Origin: Stenotrophomonas cyclobalanopsidis
GTDB lineage: Bacteria > Pseudomonadota > Gammaproteobacteria > Xanthomonadales > Xanthomonadaceae
Assembly: GCF_008710035.1 (NCBI RefSeq)
Contig: NZ_VYKI01000001.1
Coordinates: 342,014 to 406,013 of the forward strand
Direction: 5' to 3'
DNA: 64,000 nt
In this document: positions 10,121-18,598 of the stretch, one piece after another
Position numbering within the stretch: position 1 is the first letter of the stretch
How the letters are laid out: each line of letters opens with the position of its first letter
Notes under the pieces: generated by a model
Databases searched by the model: none
Told to the model about the DNA's origin: nothing
The model's input: the letters and a program-made list of their open reading frames with translations, nothing else
Program-made: the position numbers and the translations under genes

Positions 10121-13100
10121 ATGAGCGTTTCCACGTCGTACCGCACCGCCGCTGCGCGCCGCGCCTTCCTGCCCTCGCCGCTGGCGTCGGCCATTGTCGG
10201 CTCGCTGCTGGTGGCGGCCTCGCTGCCAGCCCTGGCCCAGGGCAGCAGTGATGAGCTGTCGCGCTATCAGTTCCAGCGCAGCCTGCAGGCCGCCTTCGCC
10301 GCCCCGTCGCTGGCGTCGACCGCCGTTCCGTCGTCGGGTTTCGCGCCGGCTGCAGGCGATGATGCGGCCGAGCCGATCATGGGTCAGGCCGGTGATGCCG
10401 CCAGCTGGCGTACCAGCGAATTCAACAACGACTGGGGCCTGGGCGCGATCAATGCCGATGCCGCCTATGCCCGCGGCCTGACCGGCAAGGGCATCCGCCT
10501 GGGCGTGTTCGACAGCGGCAGCGGCCTGGACCACGGCGAGTTCGCCGGCAAGGACCACCGCAGCATCCATATCGCCGACCTGCTGGAAGACGGCAGCCTG
10601 TGCGGCAACACCGGTTTCATCGCCGGCCCGGATGCCTGCTTCAGCAGCGACGGCGACGATGTCTCGATCGAATACACCGCGTTCGACGCCAGCGTCCCGC
10701 AGAACATCCGCGACATCATCATTTCCGACCCGCGCTACGTGCAGCCGGGCATTTCCTTCCAGACCCACGGCACCCATGTTGCCGGCACCATCGCCGCCAA
10801 TCGCGATGGCAACGGCACCCACGGCGTGGCCTTCGGCGCCGACCTGAGCGTGGCCAAGCTGTTCTTCAACAGCGCGCAGGTGTGGGCGCGTACCGCTGCC
10901 GGCTACCAGGTCGTTTCCGTCGGCGGCGTTGGCCCGGACAGCACCGCGTTCGAAAGCATGTACGCGCAGATGAACGAACAGGGCGTGCGTGCGCTCAACC
11001 ACAGCTGGGGCCTGAGCAACGAGCCGACCACCGTGGAAGACGTCGACGGCCTGTACGAATACAACATGGATTACCTGGACATCTTTGCCGAAGGCTCGCG
11101 CAGCAACGGCATGATCCAGGTGTGGGCCGCAGGCAACAACCAGGTCTACGCCGACGAGGCGGAAGACGCGCCGATCGCCGGCATCTACGCCACGCTGCCG
11201 CGCGCCTTCGCCGACATCGAGCCGTACTGGCTGAGCGTGGTGAACGTGGCCGAAGTGGCGCCGGGCAGCTATGTGCTGGACAGCTCTTCCAACCGCTGCG
11301 GGCTGAGTGCCAACTGGTGCCTGGCCGCGCCGGGCACCGACATCCTGTCCACCGTCTACGGCAGCGATTCGGCGCTTGACGCGCAGCTGGTCGACGGCGG
11401 CAACGGCAACGTGCTGCTGGAAGTGCTGGAACGCGTGCCGACCTACAGCTACGGCTGGATGACCGGCACCTCGATGGCGGCCCCGCACGTGACCGGCGCA
11501 CTCGGCCTGCTGTTCGAGCGCTTCCCGTACCTGGACAGCGCGCAGGTCCGCGACATCCTGCTGACCACGGCCACCGACCTCGGCGCCGAGGGCGTGGACG
11601 ATGTCTACGGCTGGGGCATGATGGACCTGGCCAAGGCCATCGAGGGCTACGGCTCGCTGCGCGTGGACACCGACGTGGTGATGAACCAGAAGGCCGGTGG
11701 CTTGAAGGTGTGGGAAGGCGATGCATGGGACGACTGGACCAATGACATCGGCGGCCCGGGCAAGCTGACCAAGAGCGGCATCGGCTGGCTGCGCCTGAGC
11801 GGCGACAACAGCTTCAACGGCGCCGTGGTGCGCGAGGGCGTGCTGGAGCTGGACGGCGTCAACGCGCTGACCAGCGCCGTGGAGGTGACCGGTGGCAGCC
11901 TGGTGCTGAACGGCACGCTGGAAAGCACCGCGCTGAACGCCAACGGTGGCGTCAGCTTCGTCACCCGCACCGGCGTGCTGGACGGCTCGGACCTGAGCGT
12001 GGCCGGCGGCGTGGTCTCGTTCAACGGCGTGCAGACCGGTGGCCAGACCTTCGTCGGCGCCAAGGGCACGCTGAAGGGCGTGGGCGAACTGGGCGACACC
12101 ACCGTGTCCGGCATCATCGCGCCGGGCAACTCGATCGGCACGCTGACCATCAACGGTGACTACGTGCAGACCGCCAGCGGCGTCTACCAGGCCGAACTGG
12201 CCCCGGGCGGCCGCAGCGACCTGCTGCACGTCACCGGCACCGCCACCCTCGGCGGCTCGCTGGTGGCCCTGCCGGAAGCGGGCACCTACTATCTGGGCGA
12301 GCAGTTCAACTTCCTGCAGGCCGATGGCGGCACGATCGGCCAGTTCGCGACCACCGATTTCAGCGCGTTCTCGCCCTTCATGCAGTTCAGCCTGGTCTAC
12401 GGCGCCTCCGGTGCCCGGATCGAGGTGGCCCGCGGCGCCGCACTGGCCACCGCTGCCACCACCGCCAACCAGCGCGCCGTGGCCGGCGTGGCTGACACCC
12501 TGGCCGTTGGGCAGGGCCTGCCGCGTCCGCTGACCCTGTTGTTCCCGGAACAGGTGGGTGCGGCGCTCGACGGCCTGAGCGGCGAGCTGCACGCAGCCAC
12601 CGCGGCCGCGCTGGTGGAAAGCAGCCGCAACGTGCGTGATGCCGCGCTGTCGCGCCGTGCCGGTGCCACCGCACCGGGCGCCAGCGATGCCGATGCAACC
12701 GGCGTCTGGGTGCAGGCCATCGGCGGCAGCACCACTCTGGACGGCAACGCCAACACCGCCCGCACCCAGGCCAACAACAACGGCCTGCTGGTCGGCGTGG
12801 ACCGCGAGTTCGGCGGCTGGCAGGTGGGCGTGCTGGCCGGTACCGGCCGTACCGACGTGAAGCAGCAGCAGGGCCGTCGTGCGCGCTCGAAGATCGACAA
12901 CACCCACTTCGGCGCGTACGCCAGCCACAACTGGGGCGGGTTCGGCCTGCGTGGTGGCCTGGCGGTGAGCAACCACGACGTGGACAGCACCCGCGAGCTG
13001 GCGTTCTCCGGCTACACCGACACGCTGAGCGCCCGCTATGATGCCCGCACCCGCCAGGCGTTCATCGAAGCAGCCTACCGCTTCGGTGGCCGTGAAGCCG

Positions 13101-13528
13101 GCCTGGAGCCGTACCTGCAGGTGGCCCGCGTGGAAGTGGACACCAGGCACATCGACGAGCGTGGCGGTGCCGCCGCCCTGCAGGGCCGGGTCGATGACGC
13201 CCGCACCACCGTGGCCACGGCCGGTGTGCGCTTCGACAAGGGCCTGAAGGCCTCGTTCCAGCAGGACAGCTGGCTGCACGTGACCGGTGGGGTGGGCTAC
13301 CGCCGGGCCAGCGGCGACCGTGACCCGTCGGCAACGCTGGCCTTCGCCAGCGGCAGCGACGCGTTCGTGGTCAGTGGTGCGCCGATCGCCGACAGTGCGG
13401 TGGTGGCCGAGCTGGGCCTGTCGGCCTGGCTGACCGAGCGCCAGCAGCTGGAACTGGGCTACAGCGGCCAGTACGGTGATGAGAGCCGTGACCATGGTGC
13501 CAACCTGCGCTGGTCGGTGCGCTTCTAA
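10121..13528 (+). CDS. subtilisin-type (S8) autotransporter serine protease
   Basis: About 1135 residues. A long signal peptide ends near LPALAQG. The S8 domain has catalytic Asp131 (GVFDSGSGLDHGEF), His216 (THGTHVAGT) and Ser451 (GTSMAAPHV), with the oxyanion Asn in WAAGNNQ. An autotransporter-associated beta-strand repeat follows (GKLTKSGIGWLRLSG...), then a beta-helix stretch and a C-terminal ~270-residue autotransporter barrel ending in Arg-Phe. The protease is secreted through its own barrel, as in SphB1/NalP relatives, and is likely a surface or released virulence/nutrition protease. The frame is open from 9983, but ATG 10121 precedes the signal peptide best. Monocistronic, with a strong terminator downstream. 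Confidence 0.9.
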   Translation: MSVSTSYRTAAARRAFLPSPLASAIVGSLLVAASLPALAQGSSDELSRYQFQRSLQAAFAAPSLASTAVPSSGFAPAAGDDAAEPIMGQAGDAASWRTSEFNNDWGLGAINADAAYARGLTGKGIRLGVFDSGSGLDHGEFAGKDHRSIHIADLLEDGSLCGNTGFIAGPDACFSSDGDDVSIEYTAFDASVPQNIRDIIISDPRYVQPGISFQTHGTHVAGTIAANRDGNGTHGVAFGADLSVAKLFFNSAQVWARTAAGYQVVSVGGVGPDSTAFESMYAQMNEQGVRALNHSWGLSNEPTTVEDVDGLYEYNMDYLDIFAEGSRSNGMIQVWAAGNNQVYADEAEDAPIAGIYATLPRAFADIEPYWLSVVNVAEVAPGSYVLDSSSNRCGLSANWCLAAPGTDILSTVYGSDSALDAQLVDGGNGNVLLEVLERVPTYSYGWMTGTSMAAPHVTGALGLLFERFPYLDSAQVRDILLTTATDLGAEGVDDVYGWGMMDLAKAIEGYGSLRVDTDVVMNQKAGGLKVWEGDAWDDWTNDIGGPGKLTKSGIGWLRLSGDNSFNGAVVREGVLELDGVNALTSAVEVTGGSLVLNGTLESTALNANGGVSFVTRTGVLDGSDLSVAGGVVSFNGVQTGGQTFVGAKGTLKGVGELGDTTVSGIIAPGNSIGTLTINGDYVQTASGVYQAELAPGGRSDLLHVTGTATLGGSLVALPEAGTYYLGEQFNFLQADGGTIGQFATTDFSAFSPFMQFSLVYGASGARIEVARGAALATAATTANQRAVAGVADTLAVGQGLPRPLTLLFPEQVGAALDGLSGELHAATAAALVESSRNVRDAALSRRAGATAPGASDADATGVWVQAIGGSTTLDGNANTARTQANNNGLLVGVDREFGGWQVGVLAGTGRTDVKQQQGRRARSKIDNTHFGAYASHNWGGFGLRGGLAVSNHDVDSTRELAFSGYTDTLSARYDARTRQAFIEAAYRFGGREAGLEPYLQVARVEVDTRHIDERGGAAALQGRVDDARTTVATAGVRFDKGLKASFQQDSWLHVTGGVGYRRASGDRDPSATLAFASGSDAFVVSGAPIADSAVVAELGLSAWLTERQQLELGYSGQYGDESRDHGANLRWSVRF

Positions 13529-13580
13529 GCGCCCGGCGCGGCACTAACGGTTCCCGGGCAGGACGTGCCGGGAATCCCCG

Positions 13581-13610
13581 GGAGGGCGGCCGCAGGGCCG
13601 CCCTCCTTTG
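13581..13610 (+). terminator. rho-independent terminator of the autotransporter gene
   Basis: An 11-bp perfect GC stem (GGAGGGCGGCC / GGCCGCCCTCC) with a short loop is followed by TTTGTTG, 53 bp after the stop codon. Confidence 0.75.
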
Positions 13611-13679
13611 TTGCGGCGCTGGTGTGGGCCGAGCGCCGCACGCGTAAAATGGCAGCCCCCACGCCGTAGCGGATGCGCC

Positions 13680-14456
13680 ATGAAGAGCAAGCAGGAGATC
13701 GTCGACAACTGGTTGCCACGCTATACCGGCGTGCCCCTGGACCAGTTCGGCCCGCACATCCTGCTGACCAACTTCGGCGGCTACCTGCACGCCTTTGCCG
13801 AGCTGACCGGGGCGCCCATCGTCGGCCTGGACCGGCCGATGGCCAGTGCCACCTTCGACGACATCACGATGATCAACTTCGGCATGGGCAGCCCCAATGC
13901 CGCCATCATCATGGACCTGCTGTCGGCGGTGATGCCCAAGGCGGTGCTGTTCCTTGGCAAGTGCGGTGGGCTCAAGCGCAAGAACCAGCTGGGCGACCTG
14001 GTGCTGCCGATCGCTGCCATCCGTGGCGAGGGCACCTCCGGCGACTACCTGCCGCCGGAAGTCCCGGCGCTGCCGGCATTCGCCCTGCAGCGGGCGGTGT
14101 CCACGATGATCCGCGACCTGGGCCACGACTACTGGACCGGCACGGTCTACACGACCAACCGCCGGGTCTGGGAGCATGATGAGGCCTTCAAGGAGCGGCT
14201 GCGGGCAATGCGCTGCATGGCCATCGACATGGAAACGGCCACGGTCTTCGCCGCCGGCTTCGCCAACCACATCCCCAGCGGCGCCCTGCTGCTGGTGTCC
14301 GACCAGCCGATGATCCCTGACGGGGTCAAGACCGAGGCCTCCGATGCCAAGGTCAGCTCCCAGTTCGTGGAGAACCATATCCAGATCGGCATCGAGGCGC
14401 TTAAGCTTATCCGGCGCAACGGCAAGTCGGTCCGCCACCTGCGCTTTGACGAATGA
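13680..14456 (+). CDS. amn: AMP nucleosidase-like phosphorylase domain protein
   Basis: 258 residues. The PNP/UDP phosphorylase fold is recognisable from NFGMGSPNAAIIMDLL, LFLGKCGGLKRKNQLGDLV, CMAIDMETATVFAAGF (the META region that contacts the ribose) and LLVSDQPMIPDGVKT. These match the C-terminal catalytic part of AMP nucleosidase, which splits AMP to adenine and ribose 5-phosphate. E. coli Amn is nearly twice as long, so the N-terminal regulatory domain is absent here; short forms are common in Xanthomonadaceae as I recall. A TAAAAT hexamer lies at 13645-13650. The symbol is by family only. Confidence 0.8.
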   Translation: MKSKQEIVDNWLPRYTGVPLDQFGPHILLTNFGGYLHAFAELTGAPIVGLDRPMASATFDDITMINFGMGSPNAAIIMDLLSAVMPKAVLFLGKCGGLKRKNQLGDLVLPIAAIRGEGTSGDYLPPEVPALPAFALQRAVSTMIRDLGHDYWTGTVYTTNRRVWEHDEAFKERLRAMRCMAIDMETATVFAAGFANHIPSGALLLVSDQPMIPDGVKTEASDAKVSSQFVENHIQIGIEALKLIRRNGKSVRHLRFDE

Positions 14457-14499
14457 TGATGATGGTCTGGCGCCAGGCGCCGGCCCTGGAGAGCAGGTG

Positions 14500-15039
14500 A
14501 TGGACGTTGCCGCGCAAGTGGTGGAATTCTGGAGCGAGGCGGGCCCGACGAAGTGGTTCGCCCGCGATGACGCGTTCGACGCGCGGTTCCGCGAGCGGTT
14601 CCTGGAGGAGCACCATGCGGCCGCGTCGCGTGGGCGCGAACACTGGCTGGGCAGCGCCGAGGGCGCGCTGGCGTTGATGCTGCTGCTGGACCAGTTCCCG
14701 CGCAACTGCTTCCGCGGTACCGCCCATTCCTTCGCCACCGATGGCCTGGCCCGGCATTACGCCATGCGCGCCATCGAGGAAGGCCTGGACCTGCAGCTGG
14801 TGCCAAAGCTGCGCGCCTTCATCTACCTGCCGTTCGAACATTCCGAAGATCCGTTCGACCAGGATCGTTCGGTGGCCATGTTCGACGTGCTGGGCGACAA
14901 GGAATACCTGCAGTACGCCGAAGTCCACCGCGACGTCATCCGCCGCTTCGGCCGCTTCCCGCACCGCAACGCCGTGCTGGGCCGCATGCCCAGTCCGGAA
15001 GAACTGGATTTCCTTGCCGAAGGCGGGTTTGCCGGTTGA
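14500..15039 (+). CDS. DUF924 family protein
   Basis: 179 residues, cytosolic, helical (TPR-like in solved relatives). Family signatures: VVEFWSEAGPTKWFARDDAFDARFRERF at the start, LLLDQFPRNCFRG, and YLPFEHSED followed by the FGRFPHRNAVLGR motif near the end. Function unknown. ATG 14500 has a GGAG ribosome site; an in-frame start at 14344 would overlap the upstream gene and is unlikely. It follows the AMP nucleosidase gene by 43 bp and may share its transcript. Confidence 0.85.
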   Translation: MDVAAQVVEFWSEAGPTKWFARDDAFDARFRERFLEEHHAAASRGREHWLGSAEGALALMLLLDQFPRNCFRGTAHSFATDGLARHYAMRAIEEGLDLQLVPKLRAFIYLPFEHSEDPFDQDRSVAMFDVLGDKEYLQYAEVHRDVIRRFGRFPHRNAVLGRMPSPEELDFLAEGGFAG

Positions 15040-15058
15040 CCGTCGCCTGGCTGCGCAA

Positions 15059-15092
15059 CGAAAAAACGCCGGCGAATGCCGGCGTTTTTCGT
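15059..15092. terminator. bidirectional rho-independent terminator
   Basis: CGAAAAAACGCCGGC, loop GAAT, then GCCGGCGTTTTTCG: a perfect stem with A-tract and T-tract on either side. It serves the rightward DUF924 gene and the leftward glutaredoxin gene, which converge here. Confidence 0.85.
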
Positions 15093-15095
15093 GGT

Positions 15096-15134
15096 GGGGT
15101 CAGAGCCCTTTCCTGCAGAAAGGGATCCGACCCC
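15096..15134. repeat. GGGGTC...GACCCC palindrome
   Basis: A 39-bp imperfect palindrome (GGGGTCAGAGCCCTTTC ... GAAAGGGATCCGACCCC). A close relative with a perfect stem lies at 25452-25491, so this is a dispersed palindromic repeat distinct from the GTAG-headed ones. It lies between the terminator and the glutaredoxin stop. Confidence 0.6.
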
Positions 15135-15146
15135 CGGTGTTGCCGA

Positions 15147-16073
15147 TCAGTACTTCGGCACGCCGTTGTCCACTTCGTCCGACCACGCGTCGATGCCGCC
15201 GGTGACGTTGAACACCTTGGTGAAGCCCAGGGTGCGGAACTGCTCGGCAGCCTGCGCGCTGCGGCCACCGTGGTGGCACAGGAAGGCCAGCGGGGTGTCC
15301 TTGGGCAGGCCTTCCAGCTCGGCGCGGCCGTTGCCGTCGAAGCTCTTGAACGGCACGCCGACCGCGGCGATGGCGCGTTCGTCGGCCGGGCGCACGTCGA
15401 CCAGGGTCACGTTGCCGGCACGCACCAGATCGTCGGCATCACGCACGCTGATTTCCTGCACCGGCTTGGGCGCGTTCGGGTTGTCGATGGCCAGGCCCTT
15501 GCCGCGGATGTCATCGACCCAGTCGATGGTGATGCCGTCGGCGCGGCGCGCGCTGGACAGGTCGAACTGCACGCGCAGGCCGTTGGATTCGGCGGCGATC
15601 GCGCTGTCATCGTGCGGGGCCAGCTGGAAGTTCGGCTGGAAGCGCGCGTCGATGGTCAGCTGCAGCGAAGCGCCCGGCGCATCGGCCAGCGCGCCCTTCA
15701 GCATTTCCACGGCGGCCGGGGTGACGGTGATGCGCGGCGGGGTGCGGTCCGGTGCGGCCAGGCCGAGCACGGTGCTCAGTTCGCCGCTGGCAGCCATCTG
15801 CAGGATGATGTCGCTGCCACCGACCAGTTCGCCGTCGATGTACAGCTGCGGGATGGTCGGCCAGTCGCCATAGGCCTTGATGCCTTCACGGATTTCCTGG
15901 TCCGCCAGCACGTTGACGTGGGCGAAATCGACGCCCAGGTCCTGCAGGGCGCCCACGGCCTTGGCCGAGAAGCCGCACTGCGGCATCGACGGCTGGCCCT
16001 TCATGAACAGCACGACGCGGTTGTCGTTGAGGAGGGATTCGATGCGCGAACGCAGGGCGGGATCGAGGGACAT
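15147..16073 (-). CDS. three-domain monothiol glutaredoxin-(HesB-like)-rhodanese protein
   Basis: 308 residues, three domains. Residues 1-105 are a Grx4-type monothiol glutaredoxin (KGQPSMPQCGFSAK, active Cys33; WPTIPQLYIDGELVGG). Residues ~110-195 look like an A-type/HesB fold (ITVTPAAVEMLKGAL) but lack the Fe-S cysteines. Residues ~205-308 are a rhodanese domain with Cys266 in FLCHHGGRSAQ. The glutaredoxin part may bind a [2Fe-2S] cluster with glutathione, and the rhodanese part may handle persulfide sulfur, so a role in Fe-S or sulfur trafficking is plausible. Cytosolic. A TAGAAT hexamer lies about 35 nt upstream of the start. Confidence 0.85.
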   Translation of the reverse strand: MSLDPALRSRIESLLNDNRVVLFMKGQPSMPQCGFSAKAVGALQDLGVDFAHVNVLADQEIREGIKAYGDWPTIPQLYIDGELVGGSDIILQMAASGELSTVLGLAAPDRTPPRITVTPAAVEMLKGALADAPGASLQLTIDARFQPNFQLAPHDDSAIAAESNGLRVQFDLSSARRADGITIDWVDDIRGKGLAIDNPNAPKPVQEISVRDADDLVRAGNVTLVDVRPADERAIAAVGVPFKSFDGNGRAELEGLPKDTPLAFLCHHGGRSAQAAEQFRTLGFTKVFNVTGGIDAWSDEVDNGVPKY

Positions 16074-16133
16074 GGGCTGTCTAGGGTCCGTAAATTCGAA
16101 TCACCCATTCTACGCCCCATGGCATCATGGGGC

Positions 16134-16913
16134 ATGACCACCGCAGGAACATTGCATCGCATCCCGACCCGGCCGTGGCGCTGGCTGCCCTGGCTGGTGG
16201 CGTCGCAGGTAGCGGTGATCCTGGTCTGGGTGCTGGCCGGCTGGCACTGGGGGCTGCCGTTGATGGTGGCCAGCCACGCACTGTTCCTGGTGCCGGTGTT
16301 CCTGCCCAACAGCCGCTTCTACACGCCGGTGCTGGACCGCCTGCCCGATGCGGGCAACAGCGTCTGGCTGACCATCGACGATGGCCCCAGCGAGGAGACC
16401 CCGGCGCTGCTGGATCTGCTCGACCGGCACCAGGCGAAGGCGACCTTCTTCCTGGTCGGTGAGCGCGCCTTGGCGCATCCGGCCCTGGTGGAGGCGATCC
16501 TGCGTCGCGGCCACGACCTCGGCAACCACAGCCATACCCACCCGCAGACCCGCTTCTGGCGGCTGGGGCCGGCGGCGATGCGTGCGGAAATCGAAGGCTG
16601 CCAGCAGGCCCTGCAGGCGGTCAGCGGCCGCACGACGCGCTGGTACCGCTCGGTGGTGGGCATGACCAACCCGTTCGTGGCGCCGGTGCTGGCCGCGCTG
16701 GGCCTGGTACGGGTGGGCTGGACCGCGCGTGGCTATGACGGCGTGGGCTGCACGCCCGACGGCGTGATGGCGCGCCTGCTGCCGGATCTGCAGCCCGGTG
16801 CCATCGTGCTGCTGCATGAAGGTGCCGCACATGGCCACAACCTGGCCATCATCGAGCGCGTGCTGCAGGTGCTGGACCAGCGTGGGCTGAAGGCCCGGCT
16901 GCCGTTGCTGTAA
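16134..16913 (+). CDS. polysaccharide deacetylase family protein
   Basis: 259 residues. Two N-terminal membrane helices (about residues 10-55) are followed by a NodB-homology domain: the TIDDGPSEETP motif carries the catalytic/metal Asp pair, and NHSHTHP carries the HxxxH-type metal ligands. The C-terminal VLLHEGAAHG fits the LHD-like motif. It probably removes acetyl groups from a cell-envelope polysaccharide at the periplasmic face. ATG 16119 is an alternative start; 16134 has a GGGG stretch at ribosome-site distance. A repeat array follows directly. Confidence 0.82.
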   Translation: MTTAGTLHRIPTRPWRWLPWLVASQVAVILVWVLAGWHWGLPLMVASHALFLVPVFLPNSRFYTPVLDRLPDAGNSVWLTIDDGPSEETPALLDLLDRHQAKATFFLVGERALAHPALVEAILRRGHDLGNHSHTHPQTRFWRLGPAAMRAEIEGCQQALQAVSGRTTRWYRSVVGMTNPFVAPVLAALGLVRVGWTARGYDGVGCTPDGVMARLLPDLQPGAIVLLHEGAAHGHNLAIIERVLQVLDQRGLKARLPLL

Positions 16914-16917
16914 CGCG

Positions 16918-17259
16918 GTAGCGCCGGGCCATGCCCGGGCGGCGGCGCAACGCGCTGTAAAGGCAGCCGAGCATGGGCTCGGCTCTACACGTCAGCGGTG
17001 GCACCATCTGTAGCGCGCGAGCCTACGCTCGGGCGGCGGCGCGATGCGCCGTAGCGGTGGCACCATCTGTAGCGCCCGAGCCTGTGCTCGGGCGGCGGCG
17101 CAACGCGCCGTAGCGGTGGGACCATCTGTAGCGCCCGAGCCTGTGCCCGGGCGGCGGCGCAACGCGCCGTAGCGGTGGGACCATCTGTAGCGCCCGAGCC
17201 TGTGCCCGGGCGGCGGCGCAACGCGCCGTTAGGGCAGCCGAGCATGGGCTCGGCTCTAC
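16918..17259. repeat. SMAG elements and a 59-bp tandem array
   Basis: The whole gap is repeats. A GTAG palindrome (16918-16941) and an inverted one (about 16963-16987) are followed by a head-to-tail array with an exact 59-bp period (units from 17009, 17068, 17127 and a partial fourth from 17186). Each unit is TGTAGCGC-palindrome-GGCGGCGC plus a GTAGCGGTGG linker. A last inverted SMAG (17235-17259) ends in CTAC, which contributes the stop codon of the next leftward gene. Confidence 0.8.
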
Positions 17260-17975
17260 ATGGTGGATCGCCGCGCCACCAGCAGCCAGCTGTTGAACGG
17301 CGTGCGCCCGTGCAGCGGCCGTCCCTCGCCCACCTGCAACCCGGCCTCGGCCAGCGTCGCCCGCAGCAGTGCCGGGTCGGGGTAATGCCGTGGCCGCGTG
17401 CCCATCCAGCCCACCAGCCAGGCCAGACGATCAGCCACGCGCGTGGTGCGGTCGCGGCGGTCGCCGGTGGCCAGTGGCGTGCGCAGCAGCAGGCTGCCGC
17501 CGGGCGCCACTCGTGCGCTGGCCGCTTTCAGCAGGTCCAGCTGCGGCTGCGCATCCAGATACTGCAGCACGTCCAGCAGCAGCACGTGTCCGGCCTGCGC
17601 AGGCAGGGGCGCCTGCACGTCCAGGCAGTCGAACCGCACATCCTCCAGGTCGCCACCGGCCCGCTGCGCGCGGGCGATCTTGCCGGCATCCACGTCCACG
17701 CCCAGGTAGGGCTGGCGGCGGCCGCGCTGGCGCAGCACGTGGGCGAACAGGCCCAGCCCACAGCCCAGGTCGAGCAGCGGCAGGCCATCGTCGGGAAGGT
17801 GCTGCAGCACGCCGTCGTACAGCGGATCGCTGCCCAGCTTGCCGCGCGTGTAGTAGTAGTCGCGGCGGTTGCCCCAGGCCTGCACCGGCCGGAACGCCTC
17901 GGCGATGGCCTGTGCCTGGCCGCGCTCCAGCGGCGAACAGTTCAGTGGTGTGCCGTTCCCTGGCAGGCCATCCAT
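17256..17975 (-). CDS. class I SAM-dependent methyltransferase
   Basis: 239 residues. Motif I LLDLGCGLGLFAHVL binds SAM; GVDVDAGKIARA is motif II, and VLLLDVLQYLD is the motif IV region. RDYYYTRGKLGSDPLYDGVL precedes the fold. Substrate unknown; it could be a small molecule, lipid or tRNA. It starts 3 bp after the GDSL hydrolase gene and so is third in a tight leftward operon with the aminotransferase. The stop codon TAG (17258-17256) lies in the CTAC end of a SMAG repeat. Confidence 0.8.
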   Translation of the reverse strand: MDGLPGNGTPLNCSPLERGQAQAIAEAFRPVQAWGNRRDYYYTRGKLGSDPLYDGVLQHLPDDGLPLLDLGCGLGLFAHVLRQRGRRQPYLGVDVDAGKIARAQRAGGDLEDVRFDCLDVQAPLPAQAGHVLLLDVLQYLDAQPQLDLLKAASARVAPGGSLLLRTPLATGDRRDRTTRVADRLAWLVGWMGTRPRHYPDPALLRATLAEAGLQVGEGRPLHGRTPFNSWLLVARRSTM

Positions 17976-17978
17976 CGC

Positions 17979-18596
17979 TCAGTCCGTTCGCTGCAGCAGG
18001 CGCGTGGCCTCGGGCAGGGCGCGTGCGGCCCACAACGCATACATCCGCGCGGAGGGATGCAGGCCGTCCTCGGCGATCATTGCCGGGTCGGCCCCGTGCG
18101 TGCGGCTGATGTCGGTGATGTCGACGAAGGCCACGCCCTGCTGGGTGCTGATGAGCTCGGCGGCGGCGTTGAATTCGTCGGTCTCGATCTCGATGCGGGC
18201 CAGGTCACGGCCGCTGCCGGCACCGAACGGGGTCGCGCCCCAGTCGGGGAAGGACAGCACCAGCACGCGGGCGGCATCGCCACCGGCAAAGCCGATCGCA
18301 CGCTGCAGCAGCGCCTCGAACTGCTGGCGGTACTCGTCCAGCGGGCGCCCGCGGTACTGGTTGTTGACCCCGATCAGCAGGCTGACGAAGGCGAACGGAC
18401 CTTGTGGTGCGGCCGCATCGATGCCCGCGTCGAGCTCGTCGGTGGTCCAGCCGGTGGTGGCGATGATCTGCGGGTCGGCCAGGTCCACGCCCTGCGCACG
18501 CAGTGCGGCAGCCAGCTGGTGCGGCCAGCGGCCTTCAACCGCGACCGCCTCACCGATGGTGTACGAGTCGCCCAGCGCCAGGTAGGACAGCGCCAT
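17979..18596 (-). CDS. SGNH/GDSL hydrolase
   Basis: 205 residues with the SGNH blocks: GDSYT with nucleophile Ser11, the block III GVNNQYRG, and the block V DGLHPS with Asp177 and His180. No signal peptide is visible, so it probably acts in the cytosol as an esterase or lipase-like hydrolase; substrate unknown. It starts 2 bp after the aminotransferase gene, implying co-expression. Confidence 0.85.
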   Translation of the reverse strand: MALSYLALGDSYTIGEAVAVEGRWPHQLAAALRAQGVDLADPQIIATTGWTTDELDAGIDAAAPQGPFAFVSLLIGVNNQYRGRPLDEYRQQFEALLQRAIGFAGGDAARVLVLSFPDWGATPFGAGSGRDLARIEIETDEFNAAAELISTQQGVAFVDITDISRTHGADPAMIAEDGLHPSARMYALWAARALPEATRLLQRTD

Positions 18597-18598
18597 GC

